From: Snodgrassella alvi
GTDB taxonomy: Bacteria; Pseudomonadota; Gammaproteobacteria; Burkholderiales; Neisseriaceae
NCBI RefSeq assembly: GCF_002777745.1
Contig: NZ_MEIO01000051.1
Location: 57,604-121,603, forward strand
Reading direction: 5' to 3'
Length of the DNA stretch: 64,000 nucleotides
Shown: piece after piece, positions 35,468 to 45,505 of the stretch
How positions within the stretch are numbered: the stretch's first letter is position 1
Layout: each line of letters begins with the position of its first letter
Notes under the pieces: generated by a model
What the model was told of the DNA's origin: nothing
Seen by the model: only the letters and a program-made list of their open reading frames with translations
Databases searched by the model: none
Made by a program: the position numbers and the translations under genes

Positions 35468-36532
35468 ATGGCTTTAGTTTCTATGCGCCAATTACTTGAT
35501 CATGCTGCGGAAAACAGTTATGGCCTGCCGGCGTTTAATGTCAATAATCTAGAACAAATGCGTGCGATTATGGAAGCGGCCGATGAAGTTAACGCTCCAG
35601 TGATTGTGCAGGCCAGTGCTGGCGCGCGTAAATATGCCGGCGCACCGTTCCTGCGCCATCTGATTCTGGCGGCCATTGAAGAATTTCCGCATATTCCGGT
35701 AGTAATGCATCAGGATCACGGTGCTTCACCAGAAGTTTGCCAACGTTCCATCCAGCTGGGCTTTTCATCAGTAATGATGGACGGGTCGCTGCTGAGTGAT
35801 GCTAAAACACCTTCTACCTATGAATACAATGTGGATGTTACTCGTAAAACTGTGTACATGGCACATGCCTGCGGGGTATCGGTTGAAGGGGAAATCGGTT
35901 GTCTGGGCAATCTGGAAACTGGTGAAGCCGGCGAAGAAGATGGTGTCGGTGCTGCCGGCAAACTTAGTCATGACCAGATGCTCACCAGTGTGGATGAGGC
36001 AGCGCGCTTTGTGCAGGACACTGGTGTAGATGCACTGGCCATTGCTATTGGTACCAGCCATGGTGCCTATAAATTTACCCGCAAGCCAACTGGCGATGTA
36101 TTGCGTATTGACCGTATCCGCGAAATTCATGAGCGCCTGCCCAATACCCATCTGGTGATGCATGGATCCAGCTCGGTGCCACAGGAATGGTTACAGGTAA
36201 TCAATGAGTATGGTGGTAGTATTCCGGAAACTTACGGCGTGCCGGTGGAAGAAATTGTGGAAGGAATTAAGTATGGCGTGCGCAAGGTAAATATTGACAC
36301 CGATTTGCGTTTGGCCAGTACTGGTGCCATTCGCCGTTTTCTGGCTACACATCCGGCAGAATTTGACCCGCGCAAATACTTTACTGAAACCATTAAAGCG
36401 ATGAAACAAGTATGTATCGACCGCTATGTGGCTTTTGGTGCTGCCGGGCAGGCCAGTCAGATTAAACCAGTTTCTCTGGAAAAAATGGCTACTCGCTATG
36501 CAGCGGGAGAGCTGGTGCAGATTGTAAAATAA
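35468..36532 (+). CDS. fba: Fructose-bisphosphate aldolase, class II
   Basis: The zinc-dependent enzyme interconverting fructose-1,6-bisphosphate with DHAP and GAP. 354 residues, matching type B class II aldolases. Zinc and catalytic motifs are present: [14 protein letters not shown] (zinc His and catalytic Asp), GAYKFTRKP after AIGTSH, and [10 protein letters not shown]. The phosphate-binding region is [19 protein letters not shown] site precedes the ATG. It has its own promoter and terminator. Confidence 0.97.
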   Translation: MALVSMRQLLDHAAENSYGLPAFNVNNLEQMRAIMEAADEVNAPVIVQASAGARKYAGAPFLRHLILAAIEEFPHIPVVMHQDHGASPEVCQRSIQLGFSSVMMDGSLLSDAKTPSTYEYNVDVTRKTVYMAHACGVSVEGEIGCLGNLETGEAGEEDGVGAAGKLSHDQMLTSVDEAARFVQDTGVDALAIAIGTSHGAYKFTRKPTGDVLRIDRIREIHERLPNTHLVMHGSSSVPQEWLQVINEYGGSIPETYGVPVEEIVEGIKYGVRKVNIDTDLRLASTGAIRRFLATHPAEFDPRKYFTETIKAMKQVCIDRYVAFGAAGQASQIKPVSLEKMATRYAAGELVQIVK

Positions 36533-36550
36533 ATACTGCTGCCAACTATA

Positions 36551-36583
36551 ACGGGCTGTACCTGTATGGACAGTCCGTTTAGT
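36551..36583 (+). terminator. fba terminator
   Basis: ACGGGCTGT pairs with ACAGTCCGT (G-U pairs allowed) over a 10-nt loop, followed by TTTAGTTTAT, 18 nt past the stop. Confidence 0.6.
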
Positions 36584-36630
36584 TTATCTGTGCTGACATT
36601 TGGAAACAGCCACTTTGATGGGAAAAGGAT

Positions 36631-37161
36631 TCAGACGCAGCCTGTTTCACATATTGGTGTAGCAGTTTGAGCAAACTGTCGTTGAAAATACAGTAATCCC
36701 TGATTTTCCTGTGCATTGATATTGATATGCTCAATGGCTACATAAAACACACTATGACTGCCCATATCATGGCTGTCGATAATGCGACCGTGTAAATGTG
36801 CCAGAGCTCCTACTAGCTGCGGCTGAGTAGTATGATGATGTTTTTGCCATTCGTTCTGTAAAAAGCGCTCGGTAGCCGGAATGGATGTCATGCCTGCAAA
36901 GTGCTCAGCTACATCCTGCTGTGAAGCAGCCAGAATATTGACACACAATTGTCCGTTGGCTCGCAGAATCGGCTGAATGCGGGCATTGCGATTGATGCAT
37001 AATAATAGTGTGGGAGGGGTATCTGTTACTGAGGTGACAGCAGTGAGGGTAATGCCATAACGGCCGGCGTGGCCTTCTGTGGTGACGACATGTACTGCTG
37101 CGGCAACTTTTGACATGGCTTCCCGATATTGCAAAGCCGTGGCTGAAGATGATTGATTCAT
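36631..37161 (-). CDS. hpaC: Flavin reductase, HpaC-like
   Basis: The 176-residue flavin:NADH reductase supplies reduced FAD to a two-component monooxygenase (4-hydroxyphenylacetate 3-hydroxylase in the HpaBC pair). The fold is shown by VHVVTTEGHAGRYGITLTAV, PPTLLLCINRNARIQPIL and CVNILAASQQDVAEHFAG. The frame opens with a TTG overlapping hpaR, but the ATG at 37161, 4 nt after the hpaR stop, is the natural start. The oxygenase gene hpaB is not in the window, so the acceptor enzyme is elsewhere or different. Confidence 0.85.
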   Translation of the reverse strand: MNQSSSATALQYREAMSKVAAAVHVVTTEGHAGRYGITLTAVTSVTDTPPTLLLCINRNARIQPILRANGQLCVNILAASQQDVAEHFAGMTSIPATERFLQNEWQKHHHTTQPQLVGALAHLHGRIIDSHDMGSHSVFYVAIEHININAQENQGLLYFQRQFAQTATPICETGCV

Positions 37162-37165
37162 GGTG

Positions 37166-37615
37166 TCAGGTTTCTTGTTCTTCTTTGTCAACGGCGATAT
37201 TGGTAAATTCTTTCAATAAACTGCCTAGTTGTTGCAGTTTTTCCTGAGTGAAGCGTTGTTCCAGTACTTTGTAACGTGCATCTACTGCAACACAGAAATT
37301 TTCATACAGCTTCTCCCCCTCCTGTGTTAGCTTGAGAAATACCCGTCGCTGGTCATTAGAGGGTTTGAGGCGAACTACATAGCCTAGCTTTTCCAGTCTT
37401 GTTAAAATACCGGTCAGGCTTGGGCGCAGAATGCATGCCTGTTTGGCCAGCTCCTGAAAATCCATAATACCATTTTCTGCCAGTAAACGAGTAATACGCC
37501 ACTGCTGGTCGGTGATACCAATATCGTTTAGCATGGGGCGAAAATGAGAAAGTAATGCTTCACGTGTCTGAATCAGAACGATGTTGAGGGATGAGTATTT
37601 AGATGTATTTACCAT
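37166..37615 (-). CDS. hpaR: MarR-family regulator, HpaR-like
   Basis: A 149-residue MarR-type repressor. The winged helix lies at about residues 30-100 (ITDQQWRITRLLAENGIMDF, ACILRPSLTGILTRLEKLGY). The wing PSNDQRRVFLKLTQEG is the MarR signature. The opening around REALLSHFRPMLNDIGITDQQW is typical of HpaR, which represses homoprotocatechuate catabolism until aromatic acids bind. It precedes hpaC in the same operon, and so probably controls it. Confidence 0.88.
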   Translation of the reverse strand: MVNTSKYSSLNIVLIQTREALLSHFRPMLNDIGITDQQWRITRLLAENGIMDFQELAKQACILRPSLTGILTRLEKLGYVVRLKPSNDQRRVFLKLTQEGEKLYENFCVAVDARYKVLEQRFTQEKLQQLGSLLKEFTNIAVDKEEQET

Positions 37616-37938
37616 CTTGTTGCTCCAATCTTTCAGTATATTCAGTCCATATTTTTTTGGAATAATAATCCAAAAACATAATTCCTTATTTCTGAATTTT
37701 ACATATAATTATTATAAAATTAAATAATTATGTGTAAATTAAATACAAATCACATATATTGTGGTTGTTTAGATTGTTGTTTTAAAATAAAAATTTATTT
37801 TTTGTGCCGATTGTTAGAATATTATTGGCTGGTAGAAAAAAGCTACCAGACTAAGCGGATATGTACATAATGGCAGTGTTTCCAGCTTGTACAGATGCTG
37901 ATAGTCTGGTGGTTGCTATGAAAATATCAATAATTTAA
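37616..37938. other. Intergenic region between hpaR and valS
   Basis: 323 bp of AT-rich DNA with the hpaR promoter at its left. A 7-bp hairpin CTGGTAG / CTACCAG (37829-37849) lies downstream of valS but without a U-tract. Nothing else is visible. Confidence 0.4.
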
Positions 37939-40785
37939 TTAGCGGTATTTTTGTAGCTGCAAGTTGATTTTGGCCATTCGGTCCTGCAATTGTGCCAGTT
38001 CACTGCGATCTTTTTCTACCAAATGTGCTGGTGCTTTATCGGTATAGCCCGGTTTGGCCAGTTTGCCAGCAATCTTATCGATATTTTTCTGTAGCTTTTC
38101 AGCTTCTTTTTGCAGACGTGCAGTTTCGGCAGCTTTATCTACCTCAACTTTCAGCATCAGGCGTGCACCCTGACATACTGCTACTGGCGCATCATCGCCT
38201 TCCGGTAATTGTGTTATCTGTCTGGCTTCACTCAGACGTGCCATAAGCAGTAGATAAGGCAATAATGTACCCAAATCTGTTGTACTTTCTACCAGCAGCG
38301 GCACTTTAACACTCATAGCCAGCCCCATCTCACCGCGCAGGTTACGCACTGAATTAACCAACTCCTGCAAATAATGCATTTGGTTTACCGCGTCAGTATC
38401 AATCAGGCTGCTGTCTGACTGCGGCCATGCTGCCAGCATGATGCTATCAGTATGCTTTGCATTGGCCAGAGGTGCGATGGTCTGCCACAACTCTTCAGTA
38501 ATAAAAGGCATAATCGGATGCAGCAAACGTAATACCACTTCCAATACCCGTACCAGCGTGCGCCGTGTAGCTCGCTGCTGCATTTCATCACCACGCTGGA
38601 GCTGGGTTTTGGCCAGTTCCACATACCAGTCGCAGTACTCATTCCAGATAAATTCATACAGTGTCTGAGCAGCCATATCAAAGCGATAGGTATCCAGCGC
38701 CTCGCTTACTGCTGTGATGGTCTGTTGCAGACGGGTCAGTAGCCATTTATCAACAAAACTATAGCTCAATGGCAGGCTTTCATCCTGTCCGCAATCGTGG
38801 TTTTCAATATTCATCAGCACAAAGCGGCTGGCATTCCACAGTTTGTTGCAGAAATTGCGATAGCCCTCGGCGCGCTTAAAGTCAAAGTTAATGCTGCGGC
38901 CGAGGCTGGCATAGCTGGCCATGGTAAAGCGCAGTGCATCGGCGCCAAATACTGGAATACCGTCAGGGAACAGTTTTTGTGTGGCTTTGATTACCTGCGG
39001 TGCCTTTTCTGGCCGGCGCAGGCCAGTAGTACGTTTTACCAATAGCTTTTCCAGATCAATGCCATCAATCAAATCCACCGGATCAATCACATTGCCTTCC
39101 GATTTGGACATTTTTTTGCCTTCATGGTCGCGCACCATGCCATGTATATAAACATCATGGAACGGTACTTTACCGGTGAAGTGGGTAGTCATCATAATCA
39201 TGCGTGCTACCCAGAAGAAAATGATTTCATAGCCGGTTACCAGTACCTGAGACGGCAGGAATGCCCGCAATTCGGGGGTGTCTTGCGGCCAGCCCAGAGT
39301 AGAGAAGGGCACCAGTGCGGAAGAAAACCACGTATCCAGCACATCTTCATCTCGGGTTAATATTGCATCTGCTCCGGCCTGTGCCCGTGCTTGGGCTTCA
39401 TTGCGTGCAACATATACGCGGCCAGACTGATCATACCAGGCCGGAATCTGGTGTCCCCACCATAGCTGGCGGGAAATACACCAGTCCTGAATGTTGTTCA
39501 TCCACTGGTTATAGGTATTTACCCAGTTTTCCGGAATAAAACGTACCTGTCCGCTTTCTACTGCATGGATACATTTTTCGGTTAAGGTTTTGCCCTTGAA
39601 TTCTGATTCAGGTTCAGGGTGGGTAACATCATTATTGGCACTGCGGGTCATGGCCACAAACCACTGACTGGTCAACATCGGTTCAATGACGCTGCCGGTG
39701 CGATCGCCTTTGGGGGTCATCAACTTGTGTTCTTCCACCTTAACCAGTAAACCTTCAGCTTCAAGGTCGGCTACCATCTGTTTGCGTGCAGCAAAACGAT
39801 CCATACCAGCATATTGTGCTGGCAGGTCGATAGCTGTCTGTGCCTGTCCCTGAAAATCAAACACTTCTGCCTGAGGCAGAATTTTGGCATCCAGACTCAA
39901 TACATTAATTAGTACGGTCTGATGGCGTTTACCGACTTCGTAGTCGTTGAAATCGTGTGCTGGTGTGATTTTCACACAGCCAGTACCAAAATCTTTATCC
40001 ACATATTCATCGGCAATCACTGGTATGGTGCGACCGGATAATGGCAGTACCACCTGTTTGCCGATAAAGCTGGCATAACGTTCGTCATCGGGATGTACGG
40101 CTACGGCCACGTCGCCAAGTAAAGTTTCGGGGCGGGTAGTGGCTACAATCAGGGCATTATTCGGGTCATCAGCCAGTGGATAGCGGATATGCCACATATG
40201 GCCGTTTTCCTCAATATTTTCCACTTCCAGATCAGATACTGCCGTACCCAGTACAGGATCCCAGTTTACCAGCCGTTTACCACGATAAATCAGTCCCTGC
40301 TCAAATAGGCGCACAAATACTTCGGTTACCACTTCGGCACGAACATCGTCCATGGTGAAATATTCACGGTTCCAGTCTACTGAGCAGCCTACACGGCGCA
40401 TTTGCTCAGTAATGGTGCCACCAGAGAATTTTTTCCAGTCCCATATTTTGGCAATGAATGCTTCCCGACCCAAATCATGGCGGGAGATATTTTCCACTGC
40501 CAACTGGCGCTCTACCACAATCTGGGTTGCTATGCCGGCATGGTCGGAGCCGGGAATCCAGCATACGTTTTCGCCCTTCATGCGGTGATAGCGGGTCAGG
40601 CCGTCCATAATGGTTTGGTTAAATGCATGTCCCATATGCAGCGTACCAGTAACATTTGGTGGCGGCAGCTGAATGGCAAAGGAAGGTTTGCTTAAATCCA
40701 GTGATGGCGCGAAGTAGCCGCGCTGTTCCCATTGCTGATATAAACGGGTTTCAATTTCACTCGGAGAATATTGGGTGTTTAACAT
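37939..40785 (-). CDS. valS: Valine--tRNA ligase
   Basis: Class Ia synthetase charging tRNA-Val in the cytoplasm. HIGH-type motif HMGH in [20 protein letters not shown] loop in [13 protein letters not shown], an editing (CP1) domain around [14 protein letters not shown], and the C-terminal coiled-coil arm ([19 protein letters not shown]). Length 948 residues from the ATG at 40785, close to E. coli ValS (951). The frame extends 8 codons further to a TTG without support. Translation signals upstream are poor. Confidence 0.97.
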   Translation of the reverse strand: MLNTQYSPSEIETRLYQQWEQRGYFAPSLDLSKPSFAIQLPPPNVTGTLHMGHAFNQTIMDGLTRYHRMKGENVCWIPGSDHAGIATQIVVERQLAVENISRHDLGREAFIAKIWDWKKFSGGTITEQMRRVGCSVDWNREYFTMDDVRAEVVTEVFVRLFEQGLIYRGKRLVNWDPVLGTAVSDLEVENIEENGHMWHIRYPLADDPNNALIVATTRPETLLGDVAVAVHPDDERYASFIGKQVVLPLSGRTIPVIADEYVDKDFGTGCVKITPAHDFNDYEVGKRHQTVLINVLSLDAKILPQAEVFDFQGQAQTAIDLPAQYAGMDRFAARKQMVADLEAEGLLVKVEEHKLMTPKGDRTGSVIEPMLTSQWFVAMTRSANNDVTHPEPESEFKGKTLTEKCIHAVESGQVRFIPENWVNTYNQWMNNIQDWCISRQLWWGHQIPAWYDQSGRVYVARNEAQARAQAGADAILTRDEDVLDTWFSSALVPFSTLGWPQDTPELRAFLPSQVLVTGYEIIFFWVARMIMMTTHFTGKVPFHDVYIHGMVRDHEGKKMSKSEGNVIDPVDLIDGIDLEKLLVKRTTGLRRPEKAPQVIKATQKLFPDGIPVFGADALRFTMASYASLGRSINFDFKRAEGYRNFCNKLWNASRFVLMNIENHDCGQDESLPLSYSFVDKWLLTRLQQTITAVSEALDTYRFDMAAQTLYEFIWNEYCDWYVELAKTQLQRGDEMQQRATRRTLVRVLEVVLRLLHPIMPFITEELWQTIAPLANAKHTDSIMLAAWPQSDSSLIDTDAVNQMHYLQELVNSVRNLRGEMGLAMSVKVPLLVESTTDLGTLLPYLLLMARLSEARQITQLPEGDDAPVAVCQGARLMLKVEVDKAAETARLQKEAEKLQKNIDKIAGKLAKPGYTDKAPAHLVEKDRSELAQLQDRMAKINLQLQKYR

Positions 40786-41202
40786 GGTTATGGATTGGGA
40801 AAAAATCAAAAAATAAGACTCTGATTATAACCCATGCGTTGATACATGGTTTAAGACGATGCGCTTTTGTCAGTTTCTGAATATGGTAGAAAATTACCTG
40901 TTATGGGCGCATGAGGGTAAATTGGATAAATAATTATTTGTCGGTAAGGTATGTCACTCTATATAAATGAAAGTGAAGTGCGGCGCAGTTTAAATTAGTC
41001 TGGTAATCAGCTGATAATTGTGTCGGCCTATCTCGCTTGCCGTGTCTGTTGATTATTTGCTGATAAAATCGGCTAGGCAAAACAATTAATAATCCCCCTG
41101 TATCCTGAAAAGATAATCTGGATAAGGGGGATAAGAATTAAAGAGTTGATTTAATCAGCCACAGTAATTACTGGCAGAAATCAACGGAAGTAGTCATGTC
41201 TG
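40786..41202. other. Intergenic region upstream of valS
   Basis: 417 bp with the valS promoter. A hairpin ATCCCCC...GGGGGAT with an inner TATCC/GGATA stem lies at 41092-41132, possibly the terminator of the SEC-C locus. No coding frame. Confidence 0.4.
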
Positions 41203-41420
41203 TTACTGCCATCGAAAGCAGCCTGTTTTCAGACAACATTTTCTGAAAGCTACGACCAGATCCACATGGACAGCGATCATTGCGCCCTAGTTTTTCATGC
41301 AGGACTTTATCGCCATGTACAATCCGTATCAGTCCGCGTTTAACATTGGTTTCGGATGGGAAACCTTTGCGGCGTTTGCTAGTTGGCTCAAAAAAAGCCT
41401 TTATCATCAAATTTACGCAT
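41203..41420 (-). pseudogene. SEC-C motif protein gene broken by two frameshifts
   Basis: A perfect AGGAG site precedes ATG 41420, which reads [10 protein letters not shown] and then hits a stop just after a 7-base T homopolymer (41390-41396 on the plus strand). The next frame continues with [20 protein letters not shown] and [16 protein letters not shown]. The third frame completes the metal-binding motif as [10 protein letters not shown] and ends at 41203. Combined, about 72 residues form a normal small SEC-C protein (CxC...CC zinc motif). Each break needs removal of one base. It is either a pseudogene, a slippage-controlled gene, or two homopolymer sequencing errors. Confidence 0.65.
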
Positions 41421-41557
41421 AATACTACTCCTTTTTAGGCAGGGTGATTAAACAAAAATAACCAACTGTCCTCATTAATTTACAATAAAGATATAAATAT
41501 GTAAATATTGAATTAACACCATCTGCTGAAAATTAGGCAGATAGCAGAAATAAAAAA

Positions 41558-41584
41558 ACTGCCTGAATTCTCAATTCAGGCAGT
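41558..41584 (-). terminator. ffh terminator
   Basis: A perfect 12-bp stem ACTGCCTGAATT / AATTCAGGCAGT with a 3-nt loop and a T6 run on the minus strand, 17 nt past the ffh stop. The stem contains CTGCCTGAA, part of a DNA-uptake-sequence dialect of some Neisseriaceae (AGGCTGCCTGAA), but the match is incomplete. Confidence 0.85.
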
Positions 41585-41600
41585 ACATGGAAGATTTAGA

Positions 41601-42959
41601 TTATTGCGGTATGATACCTTTTATACCTTTAGCCAGACGCATCAGTTTACCCATACCGCCTTTGGCAAATGATTTCATCATTTTCTGTGACTGCTCAAAC
41701 TGTTTAAGCATTTTATTCACTTCCTGCACGGTAACACCGGCACCATTGGCAATGCGGCGTTTGCGGCTGGCCTTTATCAACAATGGATTGGCGCGTTCTT
41801 TGGCGGTCATTGAATTGATGATGGCTTCTACACGGCTCATGGCTTTTTCTGCCGTACCTTCTGGTACCTGCTTAGCCATTTGTCCCATGTCGCCGGGCAA
41901 TTTGGACATAATAGATTCAATCCCGCCCATTTTACGCATCTGCTGAATCTGTGCCTTAAAGTCATTCAGGTCAAAACCTTTGCCTTTATGCAGCTTTTTC
42001 GCCATCTGCTGTGCGGTTTTTTCATCAATACCTTTTTGCACATCCTCAATCAGCGAAAGTACATCGCCCATACCGAGAATGCGTGAAGCCAGACGATCAG
42101 GATAAAATGGTTCCAAGCCATTGATTTTTTCGCCTACACCGATAAATTTAATCGGTTTGCCGGTTACATGGCGTACTGACAGGGCGGCACCACCACGGGC
42201 ATCGCCGTCCATTTTCGTTAATACTACACCGGTTAAGGGGAGAGTGGTATTAAAGGCCTGTGCCGTGTTCACAGCATCCTGCCCTTGCATGGCATCCACT
42301 ACAAACAGGGTTTCCACCGGATTAATCGCTGCATGAATCTGTTGGATTTCGTCCATCATTTTCTGATCAATAGCCAGCCGGCCGGCAGTATCCACCATCA
42401 GCACATCGTAAAAATGCTTTTTGGCATGATCCAGTGCATTCTGAGCAATAATAACTGGTTGTTCACCTTCATTAGACGGAAAAAAATCCACCTCAACCTG
42501 TTGTGCCAGCAATTTTAGCTGTTCAATCGCTGCCGGCCGGTACACGTCGGCAGAAACCACCAGCACTTTTTTCTTTTGTTCGTTTTTCAGCAGGCGTGCC
42601 AGTTTGCCTACGGTGGTGGTTTTACCAGCTCCCTGCAAACCAGCCATCAGAATAACGGCTGGCGGTACCGCAGCCAGATTCAGGCTGCTGTTCTGAGTGC
42701 CCATCAGCTCAGTAAGAGCGTCATTCACCACTCCGATAAAAGCTTGCCCCGGCGTGAGGCTGCCAATGACTTCTTGCCCAACTGCACGTTCTTTTACAGA
42801 AGCAATGAAATTTTTTACAACTGGCAGAGCAACGTCTGCTTCCAGTAGTGCCATACGTACTTCACGCAGGGCATCTTTAATATTGTCTTCACTCAAACGC
42901 GCCTGTCCGCGCAGGGTTTTCGCAATTTTACTAAAGCGATCTGATAAATTGTCTAGCAT
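41601..42959 (-). CDS. ffh: Signal recognition particle protein
   Basis: The GTPase that binds 4.5S RNA and signal sequences and hands ribosomes to FtsY. An N domain is followed by a G domain with GLQGAGKTTTVGKLA (G1), DTAGRLA (G3), TKMDGDARGGAAL (G4) and GVGEKINGLEPF, then a Met-rich M domain (QIQQMRKMGG, MTAKERANP). An ATG at 42968 has GGAG directly abutting it, whereas the ATG at 42959 has the same GGAG at 9 nt, so the latter is the start (452 residues). Confidence 0.97.
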   Translation of the reverse strand: MLDNLSDRFSKIAKTLRGQARLSEDNIKDALREVRMALLEADVALPVVKNFIASVKERAVGQEVIGSLTPGQAFIGVVNDALTELMGTQNSSLNLAAVPPAVILMAGLQGAGKTTTVGKLARLLKNEQKKKVLVVSADVYRPAAIEQLKLLAQQVEVDFFPSNEGEQPVIIAQNALDHAKKHFYDVLMVDTAGRLAIDQKMMDEIQQIHAAINPVETLFVVDAMQGQDAVNTAQAFNTTLPLTGVVLTKMDGDARGGAALSVRHVTGKPIKFIGVGEKINGLEPFYPDRLASRILGMGDVLSLIEDVQKGIDEKTAQQMAKKLHKGKGFDLNDFKAQIQQMRKMGGIESIMSKLPGDMGQMAKQVPEGTAEKAMSRVEAIINSMTAKERANPLLIKASRKRRIANGAGVTVQEVNKMLKQFEQSQKMMKSFAKGGMGKLMRLAKGIKGIIPQ

Positions 42960-43182
42960 CGAAACCATCTCCAGCTATTTGTAAGCAGCCTGTGTATGTT
43001 GGGTGAAAATTGTCTGTTGTCAGTAATTGACGCAATAAATGGGTAGGATAAGAAGCGATTTGGTTATAAAATGGCATCCTGTTGCTATGCCTGCCCGGGT
43101 TCGGAGCAGGCATAGTAATAAATAAATGCCTATTTTACACTATGCGCGCCAAAATTTGGCGCGCTATTGCTGCGGAAAAATC

Positions 43183-43983
43183 ATGAGCTTATTGCTGCTG
43201 GTGCTTATTCTTGCCTATGCCGTCCTTTCTGTGCTGGCATGGCGGTTTTGGCAACGCCATACTGATGTACCCTATCCGTTGCGCGGTGAGCAATCAATGT
43301 TGCTGCTGGTATTGTTGCTGCATACCTTTGTGGTATGGCAGCCAATGTTACAGCAACGCGTGCTGCTGGTGGGGTTTGGTCATGCACTCAATCTCATTAC
43401 CTGGCTAATGGTGATGCTGTATTGGGTGGGCAGTTTTCGCTATCGACTACAGGGGTTGCAGCTGGCGCTGTTTCCCTGTTCGGCAGTGGTATTGCTGATT
43501 GCCTGGTTGTTGCCGGGACAGCCTACTGCATACCCGATGCACAACAGTGCATTCATGATACATGTTTTATCGGCATTGCTGGCGTATGCCCTATTTGGCA
43601 TCACCACATTGCTGGCTATGCTGATGCTGGTGCGCAACCATTATCTGCACCGGCATAAAACCGTACCGCAGCAATCATTCCTGCCGCCACTGCTGGCGAT
43701 TGAAAAATTGATGTTTCACGGTTTGCAGGCGGGATTCGTGCTTCTGACCATTGCGGTTGTCAGTGGCACAGTATTTTCCGAGGCTGTATTTGGTGAACCT
43801 GCACGTTTTAACCATAAAACGGTATTTGGCCTACTGTCGTGGCTAATCTATCTGGTTATCCTGTTCAGACACCATACACAGGCCTGGCGCGGAAAAAAAG
43901 TGGCTTGGTGGGTCATTGTGTCATTTGTCAGCCTGATGCTGGCTTATATAGGCAGCAAGTTTGTGCTGGAAATTTTGTTTTAA
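43183..43983 (+). CDS. CcsA/YpjD-like cytochrome c assembly family membrane protein
   Basis: The 266-residue polytopic protein has about eight spans. Positions fit the CcsA/HemX group: HVLSALLAYALFGITTLLAM and the FNHKTVFGLLSWLIYLVILF region near the C-terminus, with His residues that in relatives handle haem. The gene next to ffh in E. coli (ypjD) is of this family, and here it is also divergent from ffh. The ATG at 43183 gives the typical N-terminus MSLLLLVLILAYAV. Exact role unknown. Confidence 0.85.
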   Translation: MSLLLLVLILAYAVLSVLAWRFWQRHTDVPYPLRGEQSMLLLVLLLHTFVVWQPMLQQRVLLVGFGHALNLITWLMVMLYWVGSFRYRLQGLQLALFPCSAVVLLIAWLLPGQPTAYPMHNSAFMIHVLSALLAYALFGITTLLAMLMLVRNHYLHRHKTVPQQSFLPPLLAIEKLMFHGLQAGFVLLTIAVVSGTVFSEAVFGEPARFNHKTVFGLLSWLIYLVILFRHHTQAWRGKKVAWWVIVSFVSLMLAYIGSKFVLEILF

Positions 43984-44034
43984 CCTTTTGTTTCTAAGTA
44001 GTATTACCCTGATTTGTAACCATAGGATATTTGA

Positions 44035-45426
44035 ATGAGTGACTTACAATCGTCAGTTGACAGCCATAAGCAGAGCGCAGCTGAACAGCGTTTAGCCACC
44101 CCCGAAGGACGACTGGAATTTATTAAGGCAACACTTTCCTGCTGGCTTGGAACCACCATGGAATATGTGGATTTTGCCCTGTATGGCCTTGCCGCAAGTC
44201 TGGTTTTCACCGATGTATTTTTTCCAGAAGTAGACCCCGCAATTGGCCTCTTATCTAGTTTTGCCACTTATTCAGTTGGCTTTATTGCCCGCCCGATTGG
44301 CGCCATTTTCTTTGGCCGGCTCGGAGACCGTAAAGGACGGAAATTCGTACTGGTAACCACTATTGCCCTGATGGGGATTTCCACCACCCTGATTGGCTTT
44401 ATTCCCAGCTATGCCACCATTGGCATATGGGCTCCTCTGATTTTAGTCATGTTACGTTTTGTACAGGGCTTTGGTGCCGGTGCCGAGCTTTCAGGTGCTA
44501 CGGTTATGCTGGGTGAGTATGCGCCGCCAAAACAACGTGGTCTGATTGCTTCCATAATCGGCATTGGTTCCAACAGTGGTACACTGATTGCTTCTGCGGT
44601 ATGGCTGCTGGTATTAAAGCTTGATGATGCTGCTGTTCTTGATTGGGGCTGGCGTATTCCATTTATCCTCAGTGCCCTGATTGCCATTGCTGCAACCCTT
44701 ATCCGCCGGCATGTACGTGAAACCCCTGTTTTCGAACAGGAACAAAAAGAATTAAAACAATTACAAACCGCAACTACTCCCCAGTTAGCAGCCGATAAAC
44801 CAGCTGGAAAAACTTCCCTGTGGGCGCGTAATAAAGCCTTTTTTGTGATGCTGGGCTTGCGTATTGGCGAAAACGGCCCATCTTACCTCGCGCAGGGGTT
44901 TGTAATCGGCTATGTAGTCAAATCTCTCGGTGTTGCTAAAACAGTTGCCACCACTGCGGTATTCGTTGCTTCACTACTGGGCTTTTTGGTGATTCCACTA
45001 GCCGGGTGGTTGTCCGACCGTTTTGGTCGCCGCATTGTATACCGCTGGTTCTGTTTCTTGCTGATGCTGTATGCTATTCCGGCCTATATGTTTCTGGAAA
45101 CCCGTGATCCCTTTATTGTAGGCAGTATTATTGTTATTGGTATGTGTCTGGCTTCACTGGGAATTTTTGGTGTACAGGCAGCTTATGGTGTGGAAATGTT
45201 TGGTGTGCGTAACCGCTATTCCAAAATGGCACTGGCCAAAGAACTTGGTGGTATCCTCTCAGGCGGCACTGCGTCATTAGTCGCCTCAGCATTACTTAGC
45301 CATTATCATACATGGTGGCCGATTGCCATATACTTTGCAGCCATGGCCGGTATTGGTTTCTTCACCACATTCTTTGCTCCGGAAACCCGCGGACGCGACC
45401 TGAATGCAGTAGAAGACGCCATTTAA
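44035..45426 (+). CDS. MHS-family MFS transporter
   Basis: The 463-residue, 12-span major-facilitator protein. The loop 2-3 signature is GRLGDRKGRKFVL, and the repeat in the second half is AGWLSDRFGRRI. The N-terminus KATLSCWLGTTMEYVDFALY and LRFVQGFGAGAELSGATVML are diagnostic for the metabolite:H+ symporter subfamily (ProP/ShiA/KgtP). The substrate cannot be read. A nucleoside hydrolase follows in the same direction, so a nucleoside or related compound is a reasonable guess. Confidence 0.88.
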   Translation: MSDLQSSVDSHKQSAAEQRLATPEGRLEFIKATLSCWLGTTMEYVDFALYGLAASLVFTDVFFPEVDPAIGLLSSFATYSVGFIARPIGAIFFGRLGDRKGRKFVLVTTIALMGISTTLIGFIPSYATIGIWAPLILVMLRFVQGFGAGAELSGATVMLGEYAPPKQRGLIASIIGIGSNSGTLIASAVWLLVLKLDDAAVLDWGWRIPFILSALIAIAATLIRRHVRETPVFEQEQKELKQLQTATTPQLAADKPAGKTSLWARNKAFFVMLGLRIGENGPSYLAQGFVIGYVVKSLGVAKTVATTAVFVASLLGFLVIPLAGWLSDRFGRRIVYRWFCFLLMLYAIPAYMFLETRDPFIVGSIIVIGMCLASLGIFGVQAAYGVEMFGVRNRYSKMALAKELGGILSGGTASLVASALLSHYHTWWPIAIYFAAMAGIGFFTTFFAPETRGRDLNAVEDAI

Positions 45427-45456
45427 TCGCTTTGATAAACTGATTGAAACGTATAT

Positions 45457-45481
45457 AACGGAGTCAGCTACTGACTCCGTT
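45457..45481 (+). terminator. Hairpin between the MFS gene and the nucleoside hydrolase gene
   Basis: AACGGAGTCAG / CTGACTCCGTT, a perfect 11-bp stem with a 3-nt loop. There is no T-run. It may partly terminate or stabilise the upstream mRNA. Confidence 0.6.
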
Positions 45482-45505
45482 ACCATTGAAGCATAGGTGA
45501 TACTT

